Assembly: GCA_008729055.1 (NCBI GenBank)
Contig: SDUX01000009.1
Location: 690,806-754,805, forward strand
Direction of reading: 5' to 3'
From: Pyropia haitanensis
Taxonomy: Eukaryota; Rhodophyta; Bangiophyceae; Bangiales; Bangiaceae
DNA: 64,000 nt
In this document: in pieces, positions 12,558 to 23,932 of the stretch
How positions within the stretch are numbered: the stretch's first letter is position 1
How the letters are laid out: the number at the start of each line of letters is the position of its first letter
The notes under the pieces: model-generated
Database searches by the model: none
Seen by the model: the letters and a program-made list of their open reading frames with translations, nothing else
Told to the model about the DNA's origin: nothing
Position numbers and translations under genes: made by a program

Positions 12558-12783
12558 GCGGCGGCGCGCGGGTGGCGACGGGCCTGTACGCGCGGGCGGC
12601 GCTGTTCAACCATCACCCCAACCCCGGCGTGGCGTGGACGTTTGGCGCCGGCGGCGTCCTGACCGCGACGACCACCCGGCCGCACGCGCGGGGGGAGGAG
12701 CTGTGCGTCAGCTACTGGGGGGGGGGGAGGCGGGCCCGGACGTTGCCGCCGCCGTCGCCGCCCAGTATTTTTTTGGCGACTGA
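10973..12783 (+). CDS. SMYD-like protein: TPR-like, MYND zinc finger and SET domain; frame broken at homopolymers
   Basis: Probable protein-lysine methyltransferase of the SMYD type. Start ATG 10973 (MGAPPPWPTLLDVL). A TPR-like helix pair (ARAAGNAAYRRGELWPAVVA, about 11200-11275) is followed by a second (NRSTALTALA, about 11360). The SET start GRGVCAARALPAGTTVLVEP is at about 11870, then a MYND finger at 11980-12125 (CDHC, CTAAYCSWAC, H and C spaced as in the family), then RTNAVGI, ARAALFNHHPNP and GEELCVSYWG, ending QYFFGD at 12783. These parts lie in four successive frame changes, near the C run 11053-11064, a G run about 11310, G runs 11642-11690 and a G run about 12718-12728. The last three lie where G tracts interrupt low-complexity Ala/Gly sequence. 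The SET motif reads NHHPNP where the family has NHSCxPN, so a zinc-ligand Cys appears lost. Function is strong by domains; exact structure is unsure. Confidence 0.75.
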
Positions 12784-13418
12784 CGCCCGCCCGCGGGGCC
12801 TGGGCGGGGGGGGTGGCCCCGGCTGGGGGTTGGGGGGGGTGACGGCGGCCGACGGGCACGGCGGTGGCGGGCGCCTGCGGCGCGCCGCCGTCGGGTCGGC
12901 CCCCGCGCGGCCGTACCGGCCCACACGCCCCTGCCGCGGCGCGAGGCGGCGGCCGCCAACGGGCAGCGCCCCGGGACCAGCCGTGAGACCGTCCGACGGC
13001 GGCGGCCGGTCCCATGGGTGAGGGGATGCCGACAGGGGCGGTCCCGTGCGCGTGCCGCGCCACGCGACGGCCGCCCTGGGCGGCGGGGCCGCCCGCCCCC
13101 GCTGTGCACCGCTGACGTGTGGCGTTGCGCTATGGCGCAAGCCCCAGGGTGACCACCCCCTGCTCCATTGCTCCCCCGTTTCATGCTGTCGCCAGTGCGC
13201 CCCGTGCCGACCCGTTCCCAAACCCCCCCTAGCCCCCCCCCGCCTCTCTTGCGCTGTCGCCACTTGTCTCCGTGCCGTTCTCCTCCCCCGTTGCCGCCGC
13301 CGCTCCCGACTGCAGGTGCAAGCAGCAAGAGCCCCGTGACGTTATGTGTCTACCCCCGTTCGTAGGAGCTCTCCTACTAGGCCACACTTGGCACGAGATA
13401 CACGGTGTGTGGATACCT
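12784..13418. other. Intergenic region between convergent genes
   Basis: Region between the 3' ends of the SMYD-like gene and the minus-strand plastid-protein gene. It is GC-rich with C runs near 13222. I see no gene or conserved peptide. Confidence 0.4.
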
Positions 13419-15148
13419 TTACGCAACAACCGCCTGGCTGTTGATCATGTCGATAAGCTTGGCCTCCGCATCCGGGTAAAAGTACAGGAACTGTCAGGGG
13501 GGAGTGCAGCGCGTGGGTGCCGTCAAGGCGCGCGTGGAACGCGAGGGGCGGCCGGGGGGGGAGCGGAGCGCAACGTCCACACCAACGCGTCACACGCGTG
13601 CACACAAACAAGCACCAAGCGCAGGGTCAGTACCGGAACGAGCACGCGCGGGCATCCAAGACGCCGCCACAGCCGGCGCGATGACGGCAGCCACGCCGCA
13701 AACAGGCACGTAGCCACAACAAAACCAGCAGCAGAGTGACGTCGAGACGCACGGGGGCAGTGCCACGGCGGCAGAGGCGAAAAAAACGCGACCACGCCAC
13801 ACAGGCTGGTCGGCCCGGCACGTACCTGCCGGATGGGAAAGTAGTTGACGGGGAAGATGTCCGACTCGATCATGCCCTCCGTGTTGGTCGTGGCGTTCTT
13901 GTTGAGCAGGTAGGACATGATGTACTTGGCCAGCGTGTCGGGCGTGACGGGCGTCCCGTCGGCCGTCAGGCGTGTCATGGCCTCCTTGGAGATGATGATC
14001 GTGTGGCTGTTGGGGGGCCGGTGGGCAAGCCAGGACGAGCCAGCCGCCCGCCCACCCCGGCGTCGTGGAGGATCCGACAGGCAGGGCAGCCACGCCAGCC
14101 AGGAGCACACGGGATAGACACGAATGGGACGTGGCACAGGGAAGGAAGAGCAACGTTAGCAAGACCGCCACGGGAATGCCCCTGGTGTTGCGCCCAGCCC
14201 CGCGTGCACGCGCAGCCTGCACCCAGTCGTCGTGACGGCTGGCCAACGCAGCCGCGCCGTATCCACCCAACCGCACCCCACCCGACCCCACCCCACCCCA
14301 CCCGACCCCACCGCCGCGATAGCACACGGAACAACCATGTGCACAGCCGCCCACGGCACCTACCGGGTCTGCGGCTTCTTCCCGTTGGTCGCGACCAGCT
14401 GCACAATCCAGCCGCCACCCGTTTGGGTGACGGAGCGGACCTCGGAAAACTTTTGCACCGCCGCCGCTGCGCGTCGCGGCGCCCACGCCACAAAAAAAAA
14501 CAAAAAAAAACCAGAAAAAAAAACCAGCACGAGTGAAGGGGAGAAAGAGGGGGGGGGGGGGGGGGGGGAGGGGGAAGGGCGGCGCGCGAGCGGGGCGAGA
14601 CATCGGGCGCCAGCCACCCCCACGAGCAGCAGACCACGGGGAGCGCAGACGAGGGGCGACGGCCGGGCGGGCGCCCAGTTAGCAGGCCGGCCCGGCAGGG
14701 GCGGGGGGTGCCAATGACGGCGCGGCGGGTGCGAGCGGCAGCCGCCCCCCGCACGGGCGAGGCGACGCCAACGACCACGTGCGCGCAGGCGGTGTTGGGC
14801 GTCCCAGAGGCGACCGTCACCAACACGGCGCGCAACGGCGGGGCGGCTCAGCTGCGTCAGCCGCGACCACGCGGCGCGGCTGCGCGGGTCGACGGGGCCG
14901 CACCACCCACGGCAAAGAAAAAAAAAAAAAAGAAAAACAAGCAGCAGAAGAAACGCACCCACAACCACAGAGCGGGCAGCCGTGCCCGTGGATGGCCGCC
15001 GACACCGCCGCGGCGCCGGCAGTGGCGCGCGCACCGCCGGGCGCACCGCCACGGTCGGGGCGGCGGCGAGCGGCACGCGGCCCGCCGCGGCGGCGGCGGC
15101 GGCCGGCACAAACGCCGCGGCCGGGCGGCAGCGGCGGGCGGGACGCAT
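13419..15148 (-). CDS. Probable plastid-targeted protein of unknown function, four exons, 181 residues
   Basis: Gene model built from splice signals with matching phases: 15148-14959, 14466-14364, 14006-13826, 13490-13419 (stop TAA). The three introns are GT-AG; two acceptors are preceded by C/T-rich tracts. Residues 1 to about 60 are Arg/Ala/Pro-rich and start MRPARRCRPAAAFVPAAA, which looks like a rhodophyte plastid transit peptide with an early Phe. The mature part (about 120 residues) has ordinary composition: KFSEVRSVTQTGGGWIVQLV, TIIISKEAMTRLTADG, TLAKYIMSYLLNKNA, FPVNYFPIRQ and FLYFYPDAEAKLIDMINSQ. I do not recognise the family. The consistent phases and sudden change from low-complexity to well-mixed sequence make the exons convincing, although no long single open frame covers them. 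Plastid location is inferred only from the leader. Confidence 0.65.
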
Positions 15149-15507
15149 GGCGCCGAGACGAGAAGAGAGCGGCGCCGCGGCAAATGGCGGCCTCGGCTAG
15201 CGGCGGGCGCCAAGCAGGGCGGCGTGATGACCACGGTGGCGGCGAGCTGGGCAGGGGGGGGGGGGGGGGAGGGGGCGGGTGGGACGGGCGCGCGGCGTCG
15301 GCGGGCGGCGGTGGCCCAGGCACGGCGCGGGTGCGTCGCGACGGGCGGCCCGCGGGGAATGGGGCGACGCGGCGCAGCTCCGCGGGGAATCTCCTCCCAC
15401 CGCCGCGACCGGCGGCCGCGGGATCCCGCCAGCTCGATCGCGGCGGCCGTCTTGGCCCGCGGCGGCCGTCAATGGCCGAGCGTCGTCGCCACCGACACGG
15501 GACCGCG
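15149..15507. other. GC-rich gap between plastid-protein gene and inverted-repeat element
   Basis: About 360 bases of GGC/GCC-rich sequence, presumably the promoter side of the minus-strand gene. No gene or clear motif seen. Confidence 0.35.
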
Positions 15508-15556
15508 GCGCAGTGGTGGTTGATGCGGGATCCACTTCAAAGCCTCTTCAAGGCCT
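15508..15556 (+). repeat. Left terminal inverted repeat of the 1.66-kb element
   Basis: Pairs with 17120-17167. Shared blocks are GCGCAGTGG, CGGGATCC, CTTCA, GCCTCTTC and AGGCC in the same order. Confidence 0.65.
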
Positions 15557-17119
15557 GATCAGGGCGGAAATCGGGCCCGGAGGCTTGAAGACCCCCTCCT
15601 GAAAGCACCGTAGGGCACGATTCCTTGAAGTGATCTTGATAAACCTTGATATGAACGTCTTTGCGGACGTGAACAAGGACGTGCGAGGTACCACAAGGTG
15701 CGCCAGAGACAGAGCTACACAGAGACGTGAGAAAGAGCCTGCACCGAGAAGAGTTTGGCGTTTTATCAAGGAAATTCAAGCAAAATTCAACCGATCGATT
15801 AAGGGGGTCGCGTCCTGCTCTCCGCTTGAAGAGGTCGTGATCGCGCCTCTCTTAACCCAAGTACGTCACTCGGCACGGTTTTCGACCGCTCGTGTGCCGA
15901 AGCAGTCCGGGTTTATGCCCTTGATTCTGGGCACTTGCGAAGCTCAACGGAGTGGATCTCGAGTGATACACCCTGTATCTCGCTTGTTTGATGAGTCTCC
16001 GTGGACTGCTTCCATCAAATGGACAGCGAAGTACGCGACCGTGCAGTCTCTGATGCTCCTTCCCCGACGCTGGATGGGTTCATTGATGCCGCAGCAGTCT
16101 GGCTACGGCATGCACTGCTGGCTCGGTCGGCGGAGTCACCTGAACCGGCACCAGCGTGCCGAGGACTGTGTCGCGTGCAGCTTCAGTGCACACTCGCCTA
16201 CGTCTCTGCCCCCCCCCCCCCCCCCTCCCCCCCCCCCCCCCAGCCTTCTCCTCACGGACACCTGAGCATCTGCTCCGTAAATTGTAGGCAACTGCTTCAG
16301 CTGCCACGCACTTGCCAGCACCAACGCCTACCCGTGGCGCACCTCCTCCCCTGGCGCGACCGCGAATTTTCCGCTTCAACCCCCCCCCCCCCCCCCCCTC
16401 GTCGTCCCGATGCCTTCCGGCCACGCCTCCTCCTCCATTCCCAGACACCCCCTCCTGGCCGTCACGGACGCCCCTCATCGCTCACCTCCTCCCCTGGCGC
16501 GTCCTCCTCTTCCCGCACCCACCCCCCGCCAAACTTCCCGGTCCCCATGCCTGCCTGCGGCGCCCCTTTCTCTCGCCAAACCCCCTCCCCCCCCAATCTT
16601 TCACTCCGCCCGATGCGCGGGGAAGTGGAGGGCATCAGCGGTGAGGGTGGCTTCCCAAAAACGGAAAGCGGTCGTTTGCCACCGGAATGAACGGGATGAG
16701 AAGTGCTGGGGGGGCATACAGGACACTGGTGAAAAGGCCGTGCGCGTGTGACGGACATCGTGTCGCTCGCTCTCTTGGCGATGACCGAAGCACGTGGGAC
16801 AGGCCAGGGTTGTGGCCGGGGCCGTGTCGCCTTGCGCGGTTCCGTCAGACGCCGCCAACCCGGGGGTTGGGACCTCTTGTCGGCCGCAATCGGGCAGAGT
16901 TTCTCGCGCCGATGAGGACTGACATGGAGATTTAAGAAGAGTTGGAATGTACTGGGGCCCTCCTTAACGCACGCCTAGCTCGACCTTAGTATCGTACTTC
17001 TTTGTATTGGCTACGCCACTAAGTGTGAAGATCGGACCTTAACTTGGCCGTGTCGCGGTGCGCGCTGCGGCTTGAAGAGGTACCTTTTCAAGGAAATTCA
17101 AGGCTGCTTCAACGCCTGC

Positions 17120-17167
17120 CGGCCTGAAGAGGCTCTGAAGCGGATCCCGGTTCAATGCCCACTGCGC
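17120..17167 (-). repeat. Right terminal inverted repeat of the 1.66-kb element
   Basis: Reverse complement matches 15508-15556 with one gap; the end sequence on the plus strand is CCCACTGCGC. Confidence 0.65.
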
Positions 17168-17422
17168 GGCCGCCGCGTCTCGGCAGCGACCGCCGCTGCC
17201 GCGCACCGCGACCGCCGTGCGGCGGCCGCGCACGCGCCCCCCCCCCCCCCCCCCCCCCCGCGCCACCCCTGCCCCCTTCCCCCTTGGAACCGCCCAACGC
17301 CGGCGGTGCTGCTGGTCTGGTCGGTGCCCGACAGTGTTGGCCCTGCCGCTACCGCCCTTTTTTTTTTTCTCCTTTTTTTGGGGGGGGCGTGGACGGCCTC
17401 TCGCCGCGAGCCGCGGGCGGCC

Positions 17423-17433
17423 ATGCTGCGCCG

Positions 17434-17464
<31 letters not shown>

Positions 17465-18715
17465 GCCGCCGCCTCACGCCGCGGTGGCGCCGCCGCCGCC
17501 GCCGCGGCGGCCGCCGCCGACGCGGCGGACGTGGCCGCCGCCGGCTGGCGGCGGCCGCCGCCGCCGCGCGCGGCGCCGCGGCGGTGGCTGGCGTCGGCCG
17601 CCCCGCCGCGGCCGCCGGCGGCGGCGGCGGCGACGGCGGCGGCGGCGGCGGCGGCGGCGGCGCGGGCGGCGGCGCCGGCGGGAGCGCCGGCGGTGGCCGC
17701 CACGGCGGCACCGGCGGCGGCGGCGGCGGTGACGCCGGCGGCGGCGGCGGCGGTGACGCCGGCGGCGGCGGCGGCGGTGACGCCGGCGGCGGCGGCGGTG
17801 ACGCCGGCGGCGGCGGCGGCGGCGGCGGCGGGGTCACGCCCGTCGCCGCTCACCCCCCCCCCACCCCCCCGCCCCGTGCGCGCCTGACCGACCTGTCTGG
17901 CCTCGGCCCGGCGGTGTTTTACAAGGCGGTCACGGTGGTGGCGGTACCCCCCCCCCCCCCCCCCCCCCCATCGGCGGGGGTGACGCCCGCCCCCCCCCCC
18001 CCCCCCAGTCCTACGGCGTCGCGCTCGACGGCACGCTCGTGCGCACCCCCCACGGGCGGGCGCTCGCGACGGCGTCGCTGCCGCTCGCGACCGCCGTCGC
18101 CGCCGAGTATGGCGCGCAGGTCGGCCGCCTCCGCCCCGCGTTGATGCCCCTCTGCCGGCTCGTCACCGCCGCCATTGACGCGGTGCCCGTCTTTCGGCAC
18201 CGCATCGCCGCGGCGCTCGTCGACACGTTTGCCGATGACGCGGCGGCGTACCGGGCGGCGCACCCGGCCGAGCTGCTCGCCGCCCAAGAGGCCGCCTGGG
18301 CGCCCATTGTCGCCGCGGCGCCCGCCCTCCTCGGCGGCGACCGTGGCGGGCGGCCGCGGCTGACCATTGCCGAGCCGGGCGTGGTGGTGGGCGTGGCGCA
18401 GCCACCCGCGACGGTCGCCGCCGCGGCGGCGGCGGTGGCCCGGCTGGACGACCTGGAGCTCGCGGCGATGGACGCCGCCACGGGCGCGGCCAAGAGCCTC
18501 CTCGTCGGCCTCGCGCTGTGCCACCGCGCCGTGCCGCTCGACGCGGCCGTCGCGGCGGCACGCGCCGACGAGGCGTGGCAGGCGCGCGTGTGGGGGCACG
18601 TCCCGGGGGGGCACGACGTGGACGCGGCGGAGGTGGAGGTGCGCCTCGCCGCGGCGGACGTGGTGTTCCGGTGTGCCGCGGCGGTGCGGGCGGCGGCGGC
18701 GGCGGCGGCGGCGGA

Positions 18716-18753
<38 letters not shown>

Positions 18754-18791
18754 GGGATGCGGGGGGGGGGGGGGGGGGGGTGGCGCCTTGA
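17423..18791 (+). CDS. ATP12: ATP12-like chaperone for mitochondrial F1-ATPase assembly (ATPAF2 type)
   Basis: ATP12 binds the alpha subunit of mitochondrial F1-ATPase during assembly. Start ATG 17423 gives MLRRAAAAAATTATAAASRR, a mitochondrial-type presequence followed by an Ala/Gly-rich linker. The family core begins LTDLSGLGPAVFYKAVTVVA and, across a GT-AG intron at 17944-18008, continues SYGVALDGTLVRTPHGRAL, then LRPALMPLCRLVTAAIDAV, a DAAAYRA segment, QEAAWAPIV, LDDLELAAMDAATGAAKSLL and ADEAWQARVWG, in the order and spacing of ATP12. The intron is mostly C and includes a C run of about 23. A separate frame change between the linker and the core falls at C runs 17853-17877 and looks like an indel. 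The C-terminus is a low-complexity Ala tail ending 18791. Confidence 0.88.
17944..18008 (+). other. 65-nt intron composed largely of C
   Basis: The donor GTACCC follows GTGGTGGCG and the acceptor CCCCAG precedes TCCTACGGC. The intron is phase 0 and joins two parts of the ATP12 core exactly, restoring the family order. Confidence 0.6.
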
Positions 18792-20846
18792 TGGGCGCCG
18801 CCGCTGGTCGGGGGGGGGGGGGGGGTGGGCGGGGAGGGGGGGGGCGGGGGGGGGGGTCGCGCGGCGTGCTGTTGTCGCCCGTGGTGTGGGGCGGTTCCGG
18901 GCGTGCGGGGCGGTGGCCACCACCGCGGGGGGGGGGGGTGGCTGGTTGCGAGCGTGCGAGCGACCGTCCGACCGGCGCTGGGGGGTGTGTGTTTTGTGTC
19001 TGGGCGTGGCGCGTTGCGCCCTCTCCCCCGTCCGAGGCGCGTCCGGTGGCGGTGGCGGTGGCGGTGGCGTGGACGGTATAGCCGCGGCGGCGGCGGCGGC
19101 GGCGGTGGCGGCGGCAGCCGCACCATGGACGGTGGCGGTGGCGGCGGTGGCGGCGGCGCCCCGCCGCCCCCAGTGTGGCGGCTACCACGGCCGGCGGCCG
19201 CCGCCGCACCGGCGGCACGTCCAACCTGCGGGGGGAGGTGGCGGCTGGGGGGGGGACCCGCCGCCCGCGGCGAGGTACCCCTGCGCCGTCTCGCCGCCCG
19301 CGGCGCCCCGCCGCTCGCGTCGCGCGCGGCCGCCACCGCCGGGGCGCCAGGGGTGCCGGCACCCCCCCGCGCCCGCCCCGAGGCCGCCTCCCCCGCCGTT
19401 GCCTACCTGGTTTTTCCGCCGTCGCCCCCCGTTCCCGCCCACCCCCATCGTCGTCCCGGCATTGCACCCGCGCGGTGCCGCCGCCCAGCGCCCGCCGCTC
19501 CGGTCGTGTGTGCGCCCGTCGTTTTCCTCTGCCCATCGCTCCCGCACACGCACCGCCAACCCACTTGCCCTCCTACAGGTTCTCCCGCCCTTTTCCCTCC
19601 CACCCCTCCTTTGTTCGCCGTCCCGCCCCCCCCCCCGCAACCGTCTCTCTCCGTCTGTCCCAGTCCCCCACTACTGTCGCTGTCCTTTCCACTCCTATCC
19701 GCTGCCGCCTCGCCGCCGCATCAAGGCCCCTGCCGCCCCGTGCATCGATTCGCGCTCCCCGCTCGCGTGCCCCAGAGCGCCCCCTGCAGCACTTTTTGCG
19801 TCGCCGCCCTCGGCGCTCCCGCGTGGCGCACGTCGCCCGCGCCGCCATTGGCCACTCCCAGCTGACGCCGCCGCCGCCCGTCGTCTGCGGTGCCCACCGG
19901 GCGCCCCGGTCTTTGTCTCTGGCCGGTCCCCCCAGCCGCTCCCGTCCGTCCGCCCCCAGCCGTGCAACCGCGCGGCCCCTCCCGCGCGCTCCGTGTCCCT
20001 CCGTGCCTCTCCCCCCACGCCCCATCCGCACCCTGTCCGCCACCGGGCTGTACGGACGCGGCTGGCCGCCGTCGCCTCGCAGCGGCCGCGGCGGCCACCC
20101 CCGCGTGGGCTGGCCAAACCGCGCCGCCGGGCGGGTGCCGCCGGCCGTCCAAACGTCCATCGTACGGCCGCGACCGGCCGCGGGACGGCCCTTTTTTTTT
20201 TTCATCCCTATCCGGTTTGGCCACCCCTCCTACCCGTTTGCAAATGGGCGCCGCCGCCGCCCGCCGTCGGCTGACGCGACCGCCGCGGGCGACGGGACGA
20301 AACGACGCGCATGCGCCGCGCGGGTTGCGGCCGCCGGGCGGTGCCGAGCACAACGGACGGGCCAAAAAAAACAAAAAACGGTGCCTGCGCCGCCGTCGGT
20401 GGTGCTACGGGCCCCGCCACCCGCTGGGAGCCACGCGTGGCAAAAAGGGTGGCCGCACCGTCGCTGCCCCGCAGACCGACACCGCCGCCATCGACCGCCA
20501 CCGTCCACGGCGCGCCGTCGCGGCGCGCGACGCTCCGTCGCCGCCGCCGCCGCCGCCGCCGTCACCGCCGCGACCACCCGCCGCCGCTGACTCGGCAGAC
20601 ACGTCGCGGACAAGTGGGCACGAGGCGGCGCACGGGGTGGGCGGGAAGGAACAGCAAGCGCTGGTGGGGGGACGGGCACCCCCGCCACAGCAGCCACGCC
20701 ACCGGCACAGACGCCCCACGTCGGGCGCGGCGACGGCGCGGCGGCCACCGCGGCGGCCGGCACAGCCACCCCGCGCCGCTGCTGCCGCCACTCCCAGCCG
20801 ACGCGGCCACCGCGGCGGACCTCTTGCCCCACCGCCGCCACCACCA

Positions 20847-20877
<31 letters not shown>

Positions 20878-22724
20878 TGCCACCGCCACCGCCACTGCCA
20901 CCGCCACCGCCGCTACCGCCGCCGCTGCCGCCACCGCCGCTACCATCCCCATCCGCCACCACCAGCGAAAAAAAAAGCACGATCGCCGTGGACGGCGGCG
21001 CGTCACCCCCCCCCCCCCCCCCCCCCCGCCCCAGAAAGCCCCGCCGCCCCCCCCCGTGCCCCCACGCCCGCCAACAACGCGGGCGCACCACGCGCGTCAC
21101 ACCGCGGTGCTCGGGTCAAGGGCGTCCGCCTCGGCGGCCGACGCCCACCGCGGCGGCGGGCGGCCGCGCCCCCCCCCCCCCCCCCACCCGTCCGTCGCGT
21201 CACACGCACGACGCTGCCAGGCACCCCCCCCCCCCTCCCCCCCCCCTCGCCACCCCCCCCCCGCCCACCTCCCCCGCCCCCCCCCCACGCGACGGGCGGT
21301 GGCCCGCCGCCGCCGCCGCCGCCACCGCCGCGTCCGCCGCCGCCGCCGCCGCCGCGTCCGCGGCGGCCGCCTCGGCCGCCTGGAGCGTCAGGAGCGGCTG
21401 CCGGCGGCAGCCCGCGTCGGCGCCGACCAGCAGCCGGAGGAGGCGGCCAAGGATGGTGGCGGTGGTGGTGGCGGCGGCGGCGTGGCGGCCCCCCCCCCCC
21501 CCCCCCCCAAGCCCGCCGCTGGCGGCGGCGGCGGCGGCGGCGGTGGCGGCGGCGCCCACCGCAGCGGCACGTGGTGGAGGGCGAGGACGGCGAGCGCGAG
21601 CGCGAGCAGCGCCGCCACCTCGGCGGCGGAGAGGGAGGTGCGCCCGCCGGGGAGGGCAAACGGCGGCCGCACCCCGCCGAAGGGGGGGGGGGGGGGGGTG
21701 CGCCGCCGCCCCGGCACACGGCCATATCCTGCCGGCCGTCATGGGCGCCGAGGGGGGGTGGACGGCCGACGGTGCACGGGAGCGCCGCGGGGGAGGGGAG
21801 GGGGGGGGGGGGGTAAGGTAAGGGGGAAGGGGCGCCAGCGTCAACGCCAAAGGGGACGACGGCACGGCGCGCGGGGATGAGCGGGAGGATGGCAGCAACG
21901 ACAGGCCGCAACGCGGTGGAGACGCGGGGGGGGGGGGGGAGGGGGGAAGGGGGATACGGCCGGGCGGGCGGGCGGGAGGGCGGGCGGGAGGGCGGGCGGG
22001 CGGGCTCACCGGCTGCCGGCTGCCGTCCTGCTTGACACACCGGGTCGTAGGGAGCGCGGGGAGGGGGATGGGGGGGGGGAAGGGACGTGCGCTGCTCCGC
22101 GCGTGGCGCCGGGCCTTGCTGTCGGCCGCGGCGCGGCGGACGGGCCGCGGTCGAGGGGATGCCGCCGCGCTGCAGACGATGCGGATGGGTCCCTGCTGTC
22201 CGCCGACGCCGGCGGCCGGTGCGGGCCCTTCCACGGATCGCCCTCGTCTTTTGGGCGGCACCCACCACACACGCACCGGTAATTGAGAGACGGTGTCGAT
22301 CCATCAATAGGAGACTCTCCATCGGACGGATCAAAGTCTAGCTGCGTTGGGGAGAAGAAGAACAGTCGCCACGGGTTTTTCTGGGTTTGTTTGGGGCTTG
22401 TCCTGTCGAGCGCCGCCTGCAGACGGATCAGCCATCGACGCGGACGACGCAGTCGACGCTGTCTGCGCGCTGCCCACCAAGTGCGTCCATCCCCCCCCCC
22501 CCTCCCAACCACGATTGGCGTCTGGCGTCGCCCGCGGGCGGGCGGGCGGTCGGGCGGGTGGGGGTGGCAGCTGGCGGCGGGCGCGTCGGCGGTCGGGCGG
22601 CCGGTCGAGAGGGCGCGCTGGGGAGCGTCGACCGGCGCGTGGCGCGGGGCCGCCCGCCGCCCATCCCCCCCCCCCCCCCCCGGCCGGCGGAGCGCCCCCC
22701 CCCCCCCCCCCCCCCCCCCCCGCG
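18792..22724. other. Long GC-rich stretch with no firm gene
   Basis: Nearly 4 kb of C/G-run and CCX/GGX repeats with many chance frames. The only hint of coding is on the minus strand: a peptide with a hydrophobic run (SLSAAEVAALLALALAVLAL, about 21600-21660) and, in another frame after a G run, TILGRLLRLLVGADAG (about 21400-21460), plus a possible upstream exon ending at a GTGAGC donor near 22011. I cannot name or assemble it. 21960-22010 is a dense array of GGG runs. Confidence 0.35.
21958..22010 (+). repeat. GGGC/GGGA tract with G-quadruplex potential
   Basis: At least ten consecutive GGG runs separated by one or two bases (CGGGCGGGCGGGAGGGCGGG pattern). Seen directly; any structural role is inference. 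Confidence 0.5.
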
Positions 22725-23898
22725 ATGCCCCCCCCCCCGGCGCTGCACGTGCACGTCACGCCGCCCGCCGGCGGCGACGCCACCGCCGCCACCACCGCCA
22801 CCGCCGCGGTGGTACTGCTGCACGGCCTCTTTGGCGCCGCCGACGACTGGGCGGCGGTGGCGCCGCGGCTGCCGCCGCTCCGCCACCCGGTCGTGGCGGT
22901 GGACCTGCCCTACCACGGCGCCTCGGCGGCGGCGGCCGCCACGTCCGTGCCGGCCGCCGCCGCCGCGGTCACCGCCGCGGTCGCCGCCGCGCTGCCGGCG
23001 GTGACGTCGGTGGTGCTCGTCGGCTACTCGCTCGGCGGCCGCGTCGCGCTGGCCATGGCCGCCGCCGCGGCTGCCGCCGACGCCGCCGCGGCTGCCGCCG
23101 CCGCCGCCGCCGACGCCGACGCCGCCGTCGACGTTGACGCCGACGGTGCCGCCGACGGTGCCGCGACCGCGTCGACGCGGCGGCTGCGCGTGGATGGGGT
23201 GCTGCTCGTGTCGGCGCACCCCGGCATGCCGCCCGCCGAAGCCGCCGCCCGCCGCGACCGCGACGCCGCGACCGCCGCGGCGGTCTCGGCGTGCGGCGAC
23301 GGCGCCGCGTTTGGCGCGTGGCTCCGTCACACCTGGTACGCCGCCAGCCTGTGGGGCTCCCTCCGCCGCGACCCGTGCTTTGAGCGCCTCCTCGCCCGGC
23401 GGGTGGCGCGGTGTGTGCCACGCCGCGTCGGCGCGGCGGTGGCGGCGTTTTCGCCCGCCGCCGCTGCCGCCGCCGCCACCGCCACCGCCGCCGCCACGGC
23501 CACGACGTTGCCGTCGGGGTGGGCGTGGCTGGCCGCCGACGCCGGCCGCACGCCCGTCGTGTACATGTACGGGGAGGAGGACGGCCGGTACGCCGACGTG
23601 GCGCGGCGGCTGCGGGCGCTGCCGCGCACCCCCGCCGTGGCGGTCGTGGCGGTCCCCGCCGTCGGCCACGCCGTCCTGGCGCAGGCGCCCGCCGCGGTCG
23701 CGGCCGCCGCGGTGCGGCTGGCGTGGCGGGCGGCGCCGCCGGCGGGCGGCGGCGTCGTCGTTGCGCGTGCGTACGCGCGGCGGTTTGCCGTGCCGCTGGT
23801 GGCGGCCATGGCGGTGGGGGGGGGCGCGTCGCCGCGCGGGAGGGCGTGCTGCTGCACGTCGTCGCCACCCGCGGCGGGCGGCCGCCGGGTGGGGTGGC

Positions 23899-23932
<34 letters not shown>

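Larger units (their letters stand above)
15508..17167. mobile_element. Non-autonomous DNA transposon with imperfect terminal inverted repeats
   Basis: The left end (15508 onward, GCGCAGTGG...GGGATCC, then CTTCA and GCCTCTTCA) is matched in inverted orientation by the right end (ending 17167), with one gap and scattered mismatches over about 48 bp. Subterminal CTTGAAG/TTCAAGG motifs recur on both sides (15584, 15627, 15823, 17071, 17095), and the 12-mer GCTTGAAGAGGT occurs at about 15821 and 17069. The interior is lower in GC than its surroundings, has C runs at about 16210-16240 and 16380, and has no convincing open frame. This fits a MITE-like or deleted derivative. I could not fix a target-site duplication; flanks are GC-rich and similar by chance. 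Confidence 0.65.

Noticed and set aside
21200..21760. Minus-strand membrane-protein gene
   Set aside because: One hydrophobic segment and one helical peptide in different frames, but no start, family motif or splice model that I can defend.
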